Of a stretch of DNA of 7,946 nucleotides, positions 1-6,255 are shown piece after piece; positions within the stretch are counted from its first letter, which is position 1; each line of letters begins with the position of its first letter. The translations under genes were made by a program, and so were the position numbers. The notes below the pieces were generated by a model. The model had not been told where the DNA came from, searched no databases, and worked only from the letters and a program-made list of their open reading frames with translations. Origin of the DNA: Flavobacteriaceae bacterium (GTDB taxonomy: Bacteria; Bacteroidota; Bacteroidia; Flavobacteriales; Flavobacteriaceae); NCBI GenBank assembly GCA_947472705.1, contig CANJDA010000100.1:1-7946 (forward strand), given 5' to 3'.

Positions 1-255
1 CAATTGGGTGATAATCATTATGCATTACGAACCTACGAGCGCGGTGTAGAAGATGAAACCTTGTCCTGCGGAACTGGAGCAACTGCAGTTGCAATTGCCA
101 TGCATGCAACCCAAAAAACCAATTCTCATCATATACACTTAGATGTAGAAGGCGGAAAACTTGAAGTTTCTTTTGTGAAAGAAGTGGATAAGTATACCAA
201 TATATTTCTGAAAGGTTCAGCAACTTTTGTTTTTGAAGGAGAAGTAACATGGTAA
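1..255 (+). CDS. dapF: Diaminopimelate epimerase, C-terminal part (5' end outside window)
   Basis: DapF interconverts LL- and meso-diaminopimelate in the cytoplasm, the step that supplies meso-DAP for peptidoglycan and lysine. The open frame enters at base 1 and 84 residues are visible before the TAA at 253-255, roughly the last third of a protein of about 260 residues. The family signature is clear: RTYERGVEDETLSCGTGAT (visible residues 10-28), with the Glu-Arg pair of the active site and the second catalytic cysteine of the two-cysteine mechanism (codon 67-69). The first catalytic cysteine lies upstream of the window. The TTG at base 4 falls in the middle of a conserved region and is not a start. 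The stop overlaps the start of the acetyltransferase gene by 7 nt, so the two are probably translationally coupled. Identification is secure; truncation is only by the window edge. Confidence 0.96.
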   Translation, partial: QLGDNHYALRTYERGVEDETLSCGTGATAVAIAMHATQKTNSHHIHLDVEGGKLEVSFVKEVDKYTNIFLKGSATFVFEGEVTW

Positions 256-776
256 CACTTCAAGGAAATACTATTTATTTACGGGCTCTCGAACCCGAAG
301 ATTTAGAGTTTGTCTATAAAATAGAAAACGATGAAAACATCTGGGAGGTCAGTAATACTCAAACTCCATATAGCAAATTTCTTATCAGACAGTATCTAGA
401 AAATGCGCATCAAGATATTTTTGAAGCCAAACAATTGCGCTTAGCAATATGTAAAAAAGAAACTTCAGACGCTATCGGTTTGATTGATTTGTTTGATTTT
501 GATCCTAAAAATAAAAGAGCAGGAGTGGGTGTCATCATTCAAAGTGAAACTGAAAGAAACAATGGTTTTGGGAAACAAGCATTGGGCTTAATCATTGACT
601 TTGCTTTTGAGCAATTGCAATTACACCAGTTGTACGCGAATATAGGAACAGAAAATCAGGCGAGTTTAGCTCTTTTTACTACATTTGGTTTCGAAAAAAT
701 TGGCACTAAAAAAGACTGGAATTTCACTAAGAATTCCTTTCATGATGAAGCATTATTTCAATTAATTAAAAAATAA
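249..776 (+). CDS. GNAT-family N-acetyltransferase (RimJ/RimL/SpeG-like)
   Basis: This 175-residue cytoplasmic protein has the GNAT fold and should transfer acetyl from acetyl-CoA to an amine; the substrate cannot be told from sequence. It opens with the TIYLRALEPEDLEFVYKIEN pattern (residues 8-27) typical of the RimJ/RimL and spermidine-acetyltransferase branch. The acetyl-CoA pyrophosphate loop is RNNGFGKQAL (103-112, the R/Q-x-x-G-x-G/A motif). The C-terminal motif B region is visible as NQASLALFTTFGFEKIG (136-152). The ATG lies inside the last codons of dapF (7-nt overlap), and starting there gives the complete N-terminal strand, so I accept it. Its position between dapF and mltG is an operon arrangement and does not itself reveal the substrate. 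It could be a protein N-terminal acetylase or a small-amine acetylase. The family call is firm, the specific function unknown. Confidence 0.9.
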   Translation: MVTLQGNTIYLRALEPEDLEFVYKIENDENIWEVSNTQTPYSKFLIRQYLENAHQDIFEAKQLRLAICKKETSDAIGLIDLFDFDPKNKRAGVGVIIQSETERNNGFGKQALGLIIDFAFEQLQLHQLYANIGTENQASLALFTTFGFEKIGTKKDWNFTKNSFHDEALFQLIKK

Positions 777-793
777 ACTAAACATATTTCGGT

Positions 794-1828
794 TTGAACA
801 CAAAGAGAAATACAATTTTAAAAGGTTTGGCAGCGGTTTTTGTACTGGTTGTCATTGTGGTATTTGTTAAATTTTTTACTTCAGATACTAATTTTGATAA
901 AGAAGAAATTTATGTTCAAATCCCAACAGGTTCTACTTACCAAGATGTTGAAAAGATCATCTCGCCTTATGTTAAGAATATGAGTGATTTTGAGTTTATT
1001 GCAAATAGACGCTCATATCCAGAAAATATCAAACCAGGACGCTTTTTATTAAAGAAAGGGATGAGTGCCTTTCAATTGGTTGCCGCTATGCGTAGAAATG
1101 TCCCTGTGAAATTGGCTTTTAATAATCAGGAAAGACTTGAAAATTTGTGTGAGCGACTTAGTTCACAGATTGAACCTGATACAACTAAATTACTAGAAAC
1201 TTTTCGAGACAGCATTTTTCTGCAAAAAAACGGATTTACCAAAGACAATATTTTTGCCATGTTTTTGCCAAATACATATGAAGTCTATTGGAATATATCT
1301 GCGGAAAAGTTCAGAGAAAAAATGCTAGAGGAATACAATCGTTTTTGGACAAAAGAACGAACTGATAAAGCTACTGCTTTAAATTTGACACCAGTTCAAG
1401 TGATTACTTTGGCTTCTATTGTGCACAAGGAGACAGTTAAAAAAAGTGAAAGACCCATAGTGGCAGGAGTTTATCTAAACCGATTAAATCAAGGAATGCC
1501 ATTGCAAGCCGACCCGACAGTAATTTATGCACTAAAGTTGAGAGATAATAATTTTGAACAAGTAATCAAGCGGGTTTTATACAATGACTTGTTTATTAAA
1601 TCGCCTTTTAATACATATCAAAATATAGGTTTACCACCAGGTCCTATTGCCATGCCAGATGTAGATGCAATTGATGCAGTACTGAGTCCAGCTAAGCATA
1701 ATTATATTTATTTTTGTGCTAGTGTGGAGCGATTTGGTTATCATGAATTTGCTGCTACTATAACTCAACATGATGTCAATAGAAAAAAATATGTAGCGTG
1801 GTTAAATGCCCAAGGCACGAACCGTTAA
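794..1828 (+). CDS. mltG: Endolytic murein transglycosylase MltG (YceG family)
   Basis: MltG is an inner-membrane lytic transglycosylase that cleaves within nascent glycan strands and is thought to set their length as a synthesis terminator. The 344-residue product has one N-terminal membrane anchor (about residues 9-29), a LysM-like subdomain (about 37-105) and the YceG catalytic domain. Key motifs are FLPNTYEVYWN (157-167), ASIVHKETVKKSER (207-220; Glu213 aligns with the catalytic Glu218 of E. coli MltG), ADPTVIYAL (239-247) and SPFNTYQNIGLPPGPIAMP (270-288). His211 stands where many homologues have Glu or Gln, next to but not at the catalytic position. The start is TTG at 794: no in-frame ATG precedes the membrane segment and the first later ATG would delete it. 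The gene lies 17 nt after the acetyltransferase and 3 nt before the DUF2279 gene, so it is inside an operon. Confidence 0.95.
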   Translation: MNTKRNTILKGLAAVFVLVVIVVFVKFFTSDTNFDKEEIYVQIPTGSTYQDVEKIISPYVKNMSDFEFIANRRSYPENIKPGRFLLKKGMSAFQLVAAMRRNVPVKLAFNNQERLENLCERLSSQIEPDTTKLLETFRDSIFLQKNGFTKDNIFAMFLPNTYEVYWNISAEKFREKMLEEYNRFWTKERTDKATALNLTPVQVITLASIVHKETVKKSERPIVAGVYLNRLNQGMPLQADPTVIYALKLRDNNFEQVIKRVLYNDLFIKSPFNTYQNIGLPPGPIAMPDVDAIDAVLSPAKHNYIYFCASVERFGYHEFAATITQHDVNRKKYVAWLNAQGTNR

Positions 1829-1831
1829 TCC

Positions 1832-2743
1832 TTGAAAACAAAGTATTACATAGTTTTTTTGCTGCTTTTTTCGGGTTTAATTTCTGCTCAAAATTCTATT
1901 GAAACTTTCTTAAAACCAGCAGATACTTTAAATAAGCATCGGCTCAAAACACTTGAAATTTCTGAAGCTGCTATTGGTTCTGCTACGTTGATTGGTTTGA
2001 ACCAAATTTGGTATGCTGATTATCCTCATTCTAATTTTCATTTTATCAATGACAATGCTGAGTGGTTGCAAATGGACAAAGCAGGTCATGTATTTTCTTC
2101 GTATCATTTAGGAAGTTTCGGAGCCAATGCTTTAAAATGGTCGGGAGCCAATAAGAAAAGTCAATTGATTTATGGAGCCACCTTAGGATTGACATTTATG
2201 ACCATTGTTGAAGTATTTGATGGTTATTCAGCCAATTGGGGAGCTTCTATGGGAGATGTTCTAGCAAATGTATCCGGAACAGCTTTATATGTTTCGCAAG
2301 AATTACTTTGGAAAGAACAGCGCATAGTTCCAAAATTTTCTTTCCACACCACACCTTATGCTTCCCGAAGACCTAATGTGTTAGGAAGTTCTTTGGGCGA
2401 ACAAATTTTAAAAGATTATAACGGACAAACCTATTGGCTTTCTGCTAATATTTATTCGTTTGCTAAATCTTCAAAATTTCCTAAATGGCTAAATGTTGCT
2501 TTTGGTTATGGAGCAGAAGGAATGATTACTGGTAACGATGAGTTTGTCAACACTATTTTCCTTCCAGAAAGCAAAAGATACCGTCAATTTTACCTTAGCC
2601 TTGACGTTGATTTGACAAAAATTCAAACTAAATCTCATTTTGTTAAGACAATTTTAACAGTTTTCAATACTATTAAGATTCCAGCTCCGGCGTTTGAAAT
2701 CAGGGGTAACGGAGGTTCAAAGTTGCATTTAATCTATTTTTAA
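1832..2743 (+). CDS. Secreted DUF2279 (YfiM-like) protein of unknown function
   Basis: This 303-residue protein begins with a signal peptide (residues 1-19, hydrophobic core YYIVFLLLFSGLISA, likely cleavage before Gln20), so it is exported. The conserved core matches my recollection of DUF2279: WLQMDKAGHVFSSYHLG (78-94), VEVFDGYSANWGASMGDVLAN (126-146 region) with the conserved E, D, G, W and GD residues, then RRPNVLG (179-185) and DYNGQTYWLSANIYSF (195-210). The last 80 residues alternate polar and hydrophobic residues, and the chain ends in Phe (LHLIYF), as many outer-membrane barrel strands do, so outer-membrane association is possible. No biochemical role is known to me. The start is TTG at 1832, only 3 nt after the mltG stop; it gives a complete signal peptide. 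Placement beside mltG and a lysozyme-like gene hints at an envelope role, which is inference. Confidence 0.85.
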   Translation: MKTKYYIVFLLLFSGLISAQNSIETFLKPADTLNKHRLKTLEISEAAIGSATLIGLNQIWYADYPHSNFHFINDNAEWLQMDKAGHVFSSYHLGSFGANALKWSGANKKSQLIYGATLGLTFMTIVEVFDGYSANWGASMGDVLANVSGTALYVSQELLWKEQRIVPKFSFHTTPYASRRPNVLGSSLGEQILKDYNGQTYWLSANIYSFAKSSKFPKWLNVAFGYGAEGMITGNDEFVNTIFLPESKRYRQFYLSLDVDLTKIQTKSHFVKTILTVFNTIKIPAPAFEIRGNGGSKLHLIYF

Positions 2744-2759
2744 AGTAGTTTAACTGCTT
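2743..2759 (+). terminator. Weak hairpin at the end of the dapF-DUF2279 operon
   Basis: AAGTAG (2743-2748) can pair with CTGCTT (2754-2759) through one G-U wobble, with a 5-nt loop, right at the DUF2279 stop codon. The run that follows (ATTCAATTTTAT) is only partly T-rich. This may be a poor intrinsic terminator for the operon or simply chance; no stronger candidate lies between the two genes. Confidence 0.22.
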
Positions 2760-2785
2760 GATATTCAATTTTATAAAATTAGTTG

Positions 2786-2793
2786 TATATTCG
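2786..2793 (+). promoter_or_regulatory. Putative Bacteroidetes -7 promoter element for the lysozyme-like gene
   Basis: TATATTCG matches seven of eight positions of the Bacteroidetes -7 consensus TAnnTTTG, and it is followed by GCAGCCGG in an otherwise A+T-rich gap. The nearest upstream TTG that could serve as a -33 element is at 2758-2760, 25 nt before it and a little far. Transcription would start near 2799 and leave a leader of about 40 nt before the ATG at 2841. This suggests the lysozyme-like gene has its own transcript despite following the mltG operon on the same strand. Confidence 0.5.
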
Positions 2794-2807
2794 CAGCCGG
2801 AAATTTC

Positions 2808-2834
2808 ATGTCGGTGACAGCGCTTGAGAAATAA
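2808..2834 (+). other. Eight-codon leader ORF (MSVTALEK) before the lysozyme-like gene
   Basis: In the leader downstream of the putative promoter there is ATG at 2808 followed by seven more sense codons and TAA at 2832-2834, ending 6 nt before the ATG of the lysozyme-like gene. It is richer in G+C than its surroundings. It may be a translated leader peptide that affects downstream initiation, or a chance ORF. Only conservation could decide. Confidence 0.2.
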
Positions 2835-2840
2835 CAATTA

Positions 2841-3476
2841 ATGATAAAAAAAGGAATTTTTTACACATCAATCTTACTGACTGTAGCTTTTATAAGCTTA
2901 GGTTTTAAACCATTCAATTCCCAAATTAATAACGAGGTTCGCATTGCAAAAAATGAAGCAATGCTTTATGTTTTTCCATCTGAAAATAGTACTTGTTATG
3001 TAAGTCTTACCATCCCATATAAAGGCAAATATTTTATTGGTTATCAAGAAGCTATTGCTCACAAAGAATCGCAAGGGAAATACAAAAAAATAAATTCGTT
3101 AGGTTATTTAGGAAAATACCAATTTGGAACGGAAACATTGAAATCAATTGGTGTTGAGGATAGCAGTGATTTTTTAAATAATCCAAATTTACAAGAAAGA
3201 GCATTCGTTGCTTTACTTTCAAAACACAAATATGATTTGAAAGATTATATTAGTTTTTTTGAAGGGAAAATTATTGACGGTGTCAAAATTACTGAATCAG
3301 GGATTTTAGCGGCTGCGCACCTTGGAGGAACTGGTTCTGTGAAACGTTTTTTGAACACTAATGGAATGAAAAAATGCAAAGATAGTTACGGAACTTCAGT
3401 TCGTGCTTATCTAAGAGATTTTGGTGGGTTTGAAACCAGAAGCATTAAAGCTATCAAAAACGCTAAAGTAGATTAA
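2841..3476 (+). CDS. Secreted lysozyme/transglycosylase-like protein (often labelled 'LysM peptidoglycan-binding' in Flavobacterium)
   Basis: This 211-residue protein has an N-terminal hydrophobic export signal (residues 4-21) and a single lysozyme-like region. Around residues 68-96 it reads GYQEAIAHKESQGKY followed by LGYLGKYQF, which resembles the helix-Glu-Ser then GxxQF layout of lytic transglycosylase and phage lysozyme folds; Glu76 is the candidate catalytic acid. Further conserved blocks are LNNPNLQERAF (112-122), ILAAAHLGGTGSVKRFL (155-171, like the A-x-x-x-G-G segment of such enzymes) and DSYGTSVRAYLRDFGGF (181-197). I see no LysM repeat, so the common 'LysM' label seems to be transferred rather than earned. 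It probably cleaves or binds peptidoglycan outside the inner membrane; activity is unproven. The ATG at 2841 follows an A-rich leader. The stop overlaps the convergent methyltransferase stop by 4 nt. Confidence 0.8.
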   Translation: MIKKGIFYTSILLTVAFISLGFKPFNSQINNEVRIAKNEAMLYVFPSENSTCYVSLTIPYKGKYFIGYQEAIAHKESQGKYKKINSLGYLGKYQFGTETLKSIGVEDSSDFLNNPNLQERAFVALLSKHKYDLKDYISFFEGKIIDGVKITESGILAAAHLGGTGSVKRFLNTNGMKKCKDSYGTSVRAYLRDFGGFETRSIKAIKNAKVD

Positions 3477-4198
3477 TACATTTTGTGAATTATAAAAATA
3501 GTAGGTCGGTTGTGTAAATCGACCTTTATTTTTTTCCAATCAGCCACTCTAAAAGTTTTAATGTATTCTGTAGGCAAAGTGATATCGGTAGCTATACAAA
3601 GTAGTGTATTAGGCTGAAGAACTTGTGTTAAATCTTCCAGAAGTTTATTATTTCTGTATGGAGTTTCAATGAATAACTGTGATTGATTTTTATCGTGAGA
3701 TAGTTTTTCGAAGTTTTTTAGAGCCGATTTTTTTTCGCCTTTATCTATTGGGAGATAACCATTGAAAGCAAAACTCTGACCGTTCATTCCTGAACCCATC
3801 ATGGCCAAAAGTATGGAAGAAGGCCCAACAAGAGGAATTACTTGAATTCCTTTCTCATGAGCAATTTTTACAATGGCAGCACCAGGGTCAGCCACTCCAG
3901 GACATCCAGCTTCACTCATCAAACCAATATTTATACCATTAAGACATGGAGAAAGCATGACATTGTGTTCGGCTACTTCAGTATGTTTATTTAATATGGA
4001 AATTTTTAAACTGGCTTGAACTTTTTCGGGATGAATTGATTTGATGAATTTTCGAGCTGTTTTTTCGTTTTCAACAATATAATAATCAATGAAATCAATA
4101 GCTCTTTTCACTGTTTGTGGTAACACATCATGAGGGTTCATTTCACCCAAAGGGGTTGGAATCAAATACAATTTTCCTTTGAGTTCAATGGGTTTCAT
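3473..4198 (-). CDS. SAM-dependent methyltransferase, RsmI-like tetrapyrrole methylase family
   Basis: The 241-residue cytoplasmic protein belongs to the COG0313/RsmI-type branch of the tetrapyrrole methylases, which fold as two alpha/beta halves that bind S-adenosylmethionine between them. Visible motifs are LYLIPTPLG (residues 10-18), GLMSEAGCPGVADPGA (92-107), GPSSILLAMMGSG (125-137), FIETPYRNNKLL (176-187) and NRPTIFI (230-236). Canonical RsmI, which methylates C1402 of 16S rRNA, usually has an SDAGTP-I-SDPG pattern. Here it reads SEAGCPGVADPG, so I take this as the divergent Bacteroidetes paralogue and do not assign rsmI. The substrate is unknown; rRNA is a reasonable guess. The ATG lies 39 nt downstream of the phosphatase stop, so the gene probably ends the dnaA-phosphatase-methyltransferase transcript. 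Confidence 0.87.
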   Translation of the reverse strand: MKPIELKGKLYLIPTPLGEMNPHDVLPQTVKRAIDFIDYYIVENEKTARKFIKSIHPEKVQASLKISILNKHTEVAEHNVMLSPCLNGINIGLMSEAGCPGVADPGAAIVKIAHEKGIQVIPLVGPSSILLAMMGSGMNGQSFAFNGYLPIDKGEKKSALKNFEKLSHDKNQSQLFIETPYRNNKLLEDLTQVLQPNTLLCIATDITLPTEYIKTFRVADWKKIKVDLHNRPTIFIIHKMY

Positions 4199-4228
4199 CT
4201 ATAGTTTATTATTGTTCTGATAAAATGC

Positions 4229-4238
4229 AAATGCATTT
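4229..4238. repeat. 10-bp perfect palindrome between phosphatase and methyltransferase genes
   Basis: AAATGCATTT reads the same on both strands and abuts the phosphatase stop codon (TGA, 4240-4238 on the minus strand). The overlapping minus-strand TGCATTTG (4235-4228) matches seven of eight positions of TAnnTTTG and has a TTG 16 nt upstream, so an internal promoter for the methyltransferase gene is conceivable. In DNA this A+T-rich a 10-bp palindrome is not rare, so I treat it as weak. Confidence 0.25.
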
Positions 4239-4705
4239 CATGAATGTTTAGCAATTAATTTTTTAGCTAATAAATCACAGGTTTCATCCAACATTTCATA
4301 TACCATGTCAAAGCCGTTTTGCAAACCATAATACGGATCAGGAACATCAACATTTTCACCAGGAAACAAATGATTTAATATCATGTCTACTTTCGATTTA
4401 TGAGTCTCGTTTTTGGCTAATTCAATTACGTTGTCATAATTGGAACTGTCCATAACATAAATATAATCGAATTCTTCAAAATCTTTGGATGAAAATTGTC
4501 TCGCTTTTTGATTCGTAATATCTAATCCGTTTTTTTGAGCCACCAAAATGGAACGATGGTCGGGTTGTTTACCGATATGATAAGCTCCTGTTCCAGCTGA
4601 ATCTACAGAAAATGTGTCCTTGGGAAGTTTGGATGCAAGAAGTCCTTCTGCCAATGGTGATCGACAAATATTTCCTAAACAAACCATTAAAATTTTAACG
4701 GGCAT
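4238..4705 (-). CDS. Low-molecular-weight protein-tyrosine phosphatase
   Basis: This 155-residue cytoplasmic phosphatase is full length for the family and carries its complete active site. The N-terminal P-loop VCLGNICRSPLAEG (residues 8-21) has the nucleophilic Cys9 and Arg15 of C-x5-R-S, and DPYYG (123-127) supplies the general acid Asp123 with the adjacent tyrosines. It should hydrolyse phosphotyrosine by the cysteinyl-phosphate mechanism. Similar proteins include E. coli Wzb and Etp, which act opposite tyrosine autokinases of capsule export, and the arsenate reductases. The P-loop and DPYY motif favour the phosphatase. No tyrosine kinase lies in the window, so the partner is unknown. The ATG (minus strand, 4705) gives the usual short lead-in before the P-loop. 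It sits 40 nt downstream of dnaA in the same direction, with a possible promoter of its own in the gap. Confidence 0.94.
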   Translation of the reverse strand: MPVKILMVCLGNICRSPLAEGLLASKLPKDTFSVDSAGTGAYHIGKQPDHRSILVAQKNGLDITNQKARQFSSKDFEEFDYIYVMDSSNYDNVIELAKNETHKSKVDMILNHLFPGENVDVPDPYYGLQNGFDMVYEMLDETCDLLAKKLIAKHS

Positions 4706-4724
4706 ATTGTGTTTTTCTAAGCTA

Positions 4725-4732
4725 CAAACTTA
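4725..4732 (-). promoter_or_regulatory. Possible -7 promoter element for the phosphatase gene
   Basis: On the minus strand 4732-4725 reads TAAGTTTG, a perfect match to TAnnTTTG, about 20 nt before the phosphatase ATG. A short inverted repeat CTAAG/CTTAG (4717-4721 and 4729-4733) overlaps it. No TTG lies at the expected -33 distance (the nearest, in 4742-4745, is too close), so promoter activity is uncertain and read-through from dnaA is equally likely. Confidence 0.33.
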
Positions 4733-4745
4733 GTCAAAAAGCAAA

Positions 4746-6173
4746 TTATAGAGATAATTTTTTATGAATATCTTCTACAAATTTTTTGAATTGTTTATCA
4801 GTAGAAACTAAATTATCAACTGTTTTGCATGCGTGTAGAACAGTGGCGTGATCTCTGTCTCCAATTTGTGATCCAATATTAGCCAATGATGATTTGGTAA
4901 ATTTCTTAGCAAAAAACATAGCTAGTTGACGTGCTTGAACAACATGTCGTTTTCTAGTTTTTGATTGTAATGTATCGATATCTAATTGGAAATAATCAGA
5001 AACTACTTTTTGTATGTAGTCAATAGATATTTCACGTTTTACATTTTTAACAAATTTTTCTACTACACTTTTTGCTAAATCAAGTGTAACTTCTTTTTTG
5101 TTGAAAGAAGATTGAGCAATTAAAGAAATAATAGCACCTTCTAATTCTCTAACATTAGATTTAATATTTCTAGCTACATATTCAATGATTTCTTCAGGCA
5201 TTTCAACACCATCTCTATAGAGGATATTCTTTAAGATAGAAATTCTAGTTTCGTAATCAGGTTGGTGTAACTCAGCAGATAATCCCCATTTAAAACGAGA
5301 TAACAAACGTTGTTCAATGTCTTGCATATCAACAGGAGCTTTGTCTGAAGTCAATATTACTTGTTTGCCATTTTGGTGTAGATAATTGAAGATGTGGAAA
5401 AATACATCTTGTGTTCCTGATTTTCCAGAAAGGAATTGAACATCATCAATAATCAACACGTCAATTAATTGGTAGAAATGAATAAAATCGTTTCTGTTAT
5501 TTTTCTTAACAGAATCTATATATTGTTGTGTGAAAACTTCAGCAGATATATATAAAACTGTTTTTTCAGGATATTTGTCTTTAATTTCAACACCAATAGC
5601 ATGCGCTAAATGGGTTTTTCCTAAACCAACACCACCAAAAATTAATAGCGGATTGAACGAAGTTCCTCCAGGTTTATTGGCAACAGCCATACCTGCAGAA
5701 CGAGCTAAACGGTTAGAATCTCCTTCGAGGAAGTTGTCAAAACTGTAATTAGGATTTAATTGAGATTCAATTTTTAAATTTCTGATACCTGGAATTACAA
5801 ATGGATTTTTTAATTCAGGGTTCAGATTTTTAAAAGGAGCATCTACATCTTGAGATTTTATTGGGCTACGGTGAGCACTTGGCAATTGTTCTGTAAAAGG
5901 TTGTTTATTGCCATAAGTGTTTTCCATTTTGATTTTATAGAGTAACTTTGCGTTTTTACCAAGTTCTTTAGTTAACGCAACTTTCAATAATTTAACATAA
6001 TGCTCTTCAAGCCATTCGTAGAAAAATTTACTTGGAACTTGTATGTATAAAGCATTATCAGTTAGCTCAACAGACTTAATCGGTTCAAACCAAGTTTTAA
6101 AAGCTTGCTCTTGAATATTGTCTTTTATAAATAAAAGACAGTTTTCCCATACCGATTGCGCAGTTTTGCTCAT
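4746..6173 (-). CDS. dnaA: Chromosomal replication initiator protein DnaA
   Basis: DnaA binds 9-bp boxes at oriC as an ATP form, opens the duplex and recruits the helicase; it also represses its own gene in many bacteria. The 475-residue product shows all four domains. Domain I (about 1-85) includes VWENCLLFIKDNIQEQAFKTWF (8-29 region). A short variable linker (about 86-138) follows. The AAA+ domain III has Walker A GGVGLGKT (180-187, Lys186), Walker B DVLIIDD (238-244), sensor I ILTSD (273-277), the box VII arginine finger in RLLSRFKWGL (289-298, Arg293) and sensor II VRELEGAI (341-348). C-terminal domain IV ends with the DNA-binding signature GDRDHATVLHACKTV (438-452). The ATG on the minus strand at 6173 begins MSKTAQSVW, a typical Bacteroidetes DnaA N-terminus. 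Downstream in the same direction lie the phosphatase and methyltransferase genes. DnaA boxes upstream suggest autoregulation. Confidence 0.99.
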   Translation of the reverse strand: MSKTAQSVWENCLLFIKDNIQEQAFKTWFEPIKSVELTDNALYIQVPSKFFYEWLEEHYVKLLKVALTKELGKNAKLLYKIKMENTYGNKQPFTEQLPSAHRSPIKSQDVDAPFKNLNPELKNPFVIPGIRNLKIESQLNPNYSFDNFLEGDSNRLARSAGMAVANKPGGTSFNPLLIFGGVGLGKTHLAHAIGVEIKDKYPEKTVLYISAEVFTQQYIDSVKKNNRNDFIHFYQLIDVLIIDDVQFLSGKSGTQDVFFHIFNYLHQNGKQVILTSDKAPVDMQDIEQRLLSRFKWGLSAELHQPDYETRISILKNILYRDGVEMPEEIIEYVARNIKSNVRELEGAIISLIAQSSFNKKEVTLDLAKSVVEKFVKNVKREISIDYIQKVVSDYFQLDIDTLQSKTRKRHVVQARQLAMFFAKKFTKSSLANIGSQIGDRDHATVLHACKTVDNLVSTDKQFKKFVEDIHKKLSL

Positions 6174-6217
6174 GTTTTGTTTAAAATTAATGTAATTACT
6201 TATAGGTTTTTATACCG

Positions 6218-6240
6218 AAGAAGAGTGTGAAAATCTTCTT
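6218..6240. repeat. 7-bp inverted repeat in the dnaA leader/upstream region
   Basis: AAGAAGA (6218-6224) and TCTTCTT (6234-6240) are perfect inverted arms around a 9-nt spacer containing TGTGAAAA, part of a DnaA-box-like sequence. If dnaA starts transcription near 6250, this would be a hairpin in its leader. Read on the plus strand it is followed by ATTTTTTT and so has the outline of an intrinsic terminator, though the stem has only two G-C pairs. An operator for a dimeric regulator is also possible. Confidence 0.35.
6226..6234 (-). promoter_or_regulatory. DnaA-box-like site (one mismatch)
   Basis: On the minus strand 6234-6226 reads ATTTTCACA, one mismatch from the relaxed DnaA-box consensus TTWTNCACA. 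It lies 36 bp from the perfect box at 6262-6270, in the same orientation, and inside the inverted repeat. A still weaker match, TTATCCCAA (6255-6247, minus), falls between them with two mismatches. Confidence 0.3.
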
Positions 6241-6255
6241 ATTTTTTTGGGATAA

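Noticed and set aside
4..255. TTG at base 4 as a start codon for a small protein
   Set aside because: The frame is open to the window edge and the sequence is the conserved C-terminal part of DapF, so the gene begins outside the window.
2794..2835. G+C-richer stretch as a tRNA or other structured RNA gene
   Set aside because: It is too short and shows no acceptor/T-arm pairing or conserved tRNA bases.
4717..4733. CTAAG/CTTAG inverted repeat as a terminator between dnaA and the phosphatase gene
   Set aside because: The stem is only 5 bp and on the minus strand is followed by A residues, not a T-run.
5530..5748. A 72-codon open frame on the plus strand
   Set aside because: It lies wholly inside dnaA on the opposite strand, over the conserved Walker A region, and its product resembles no family; it is a shadow frame.
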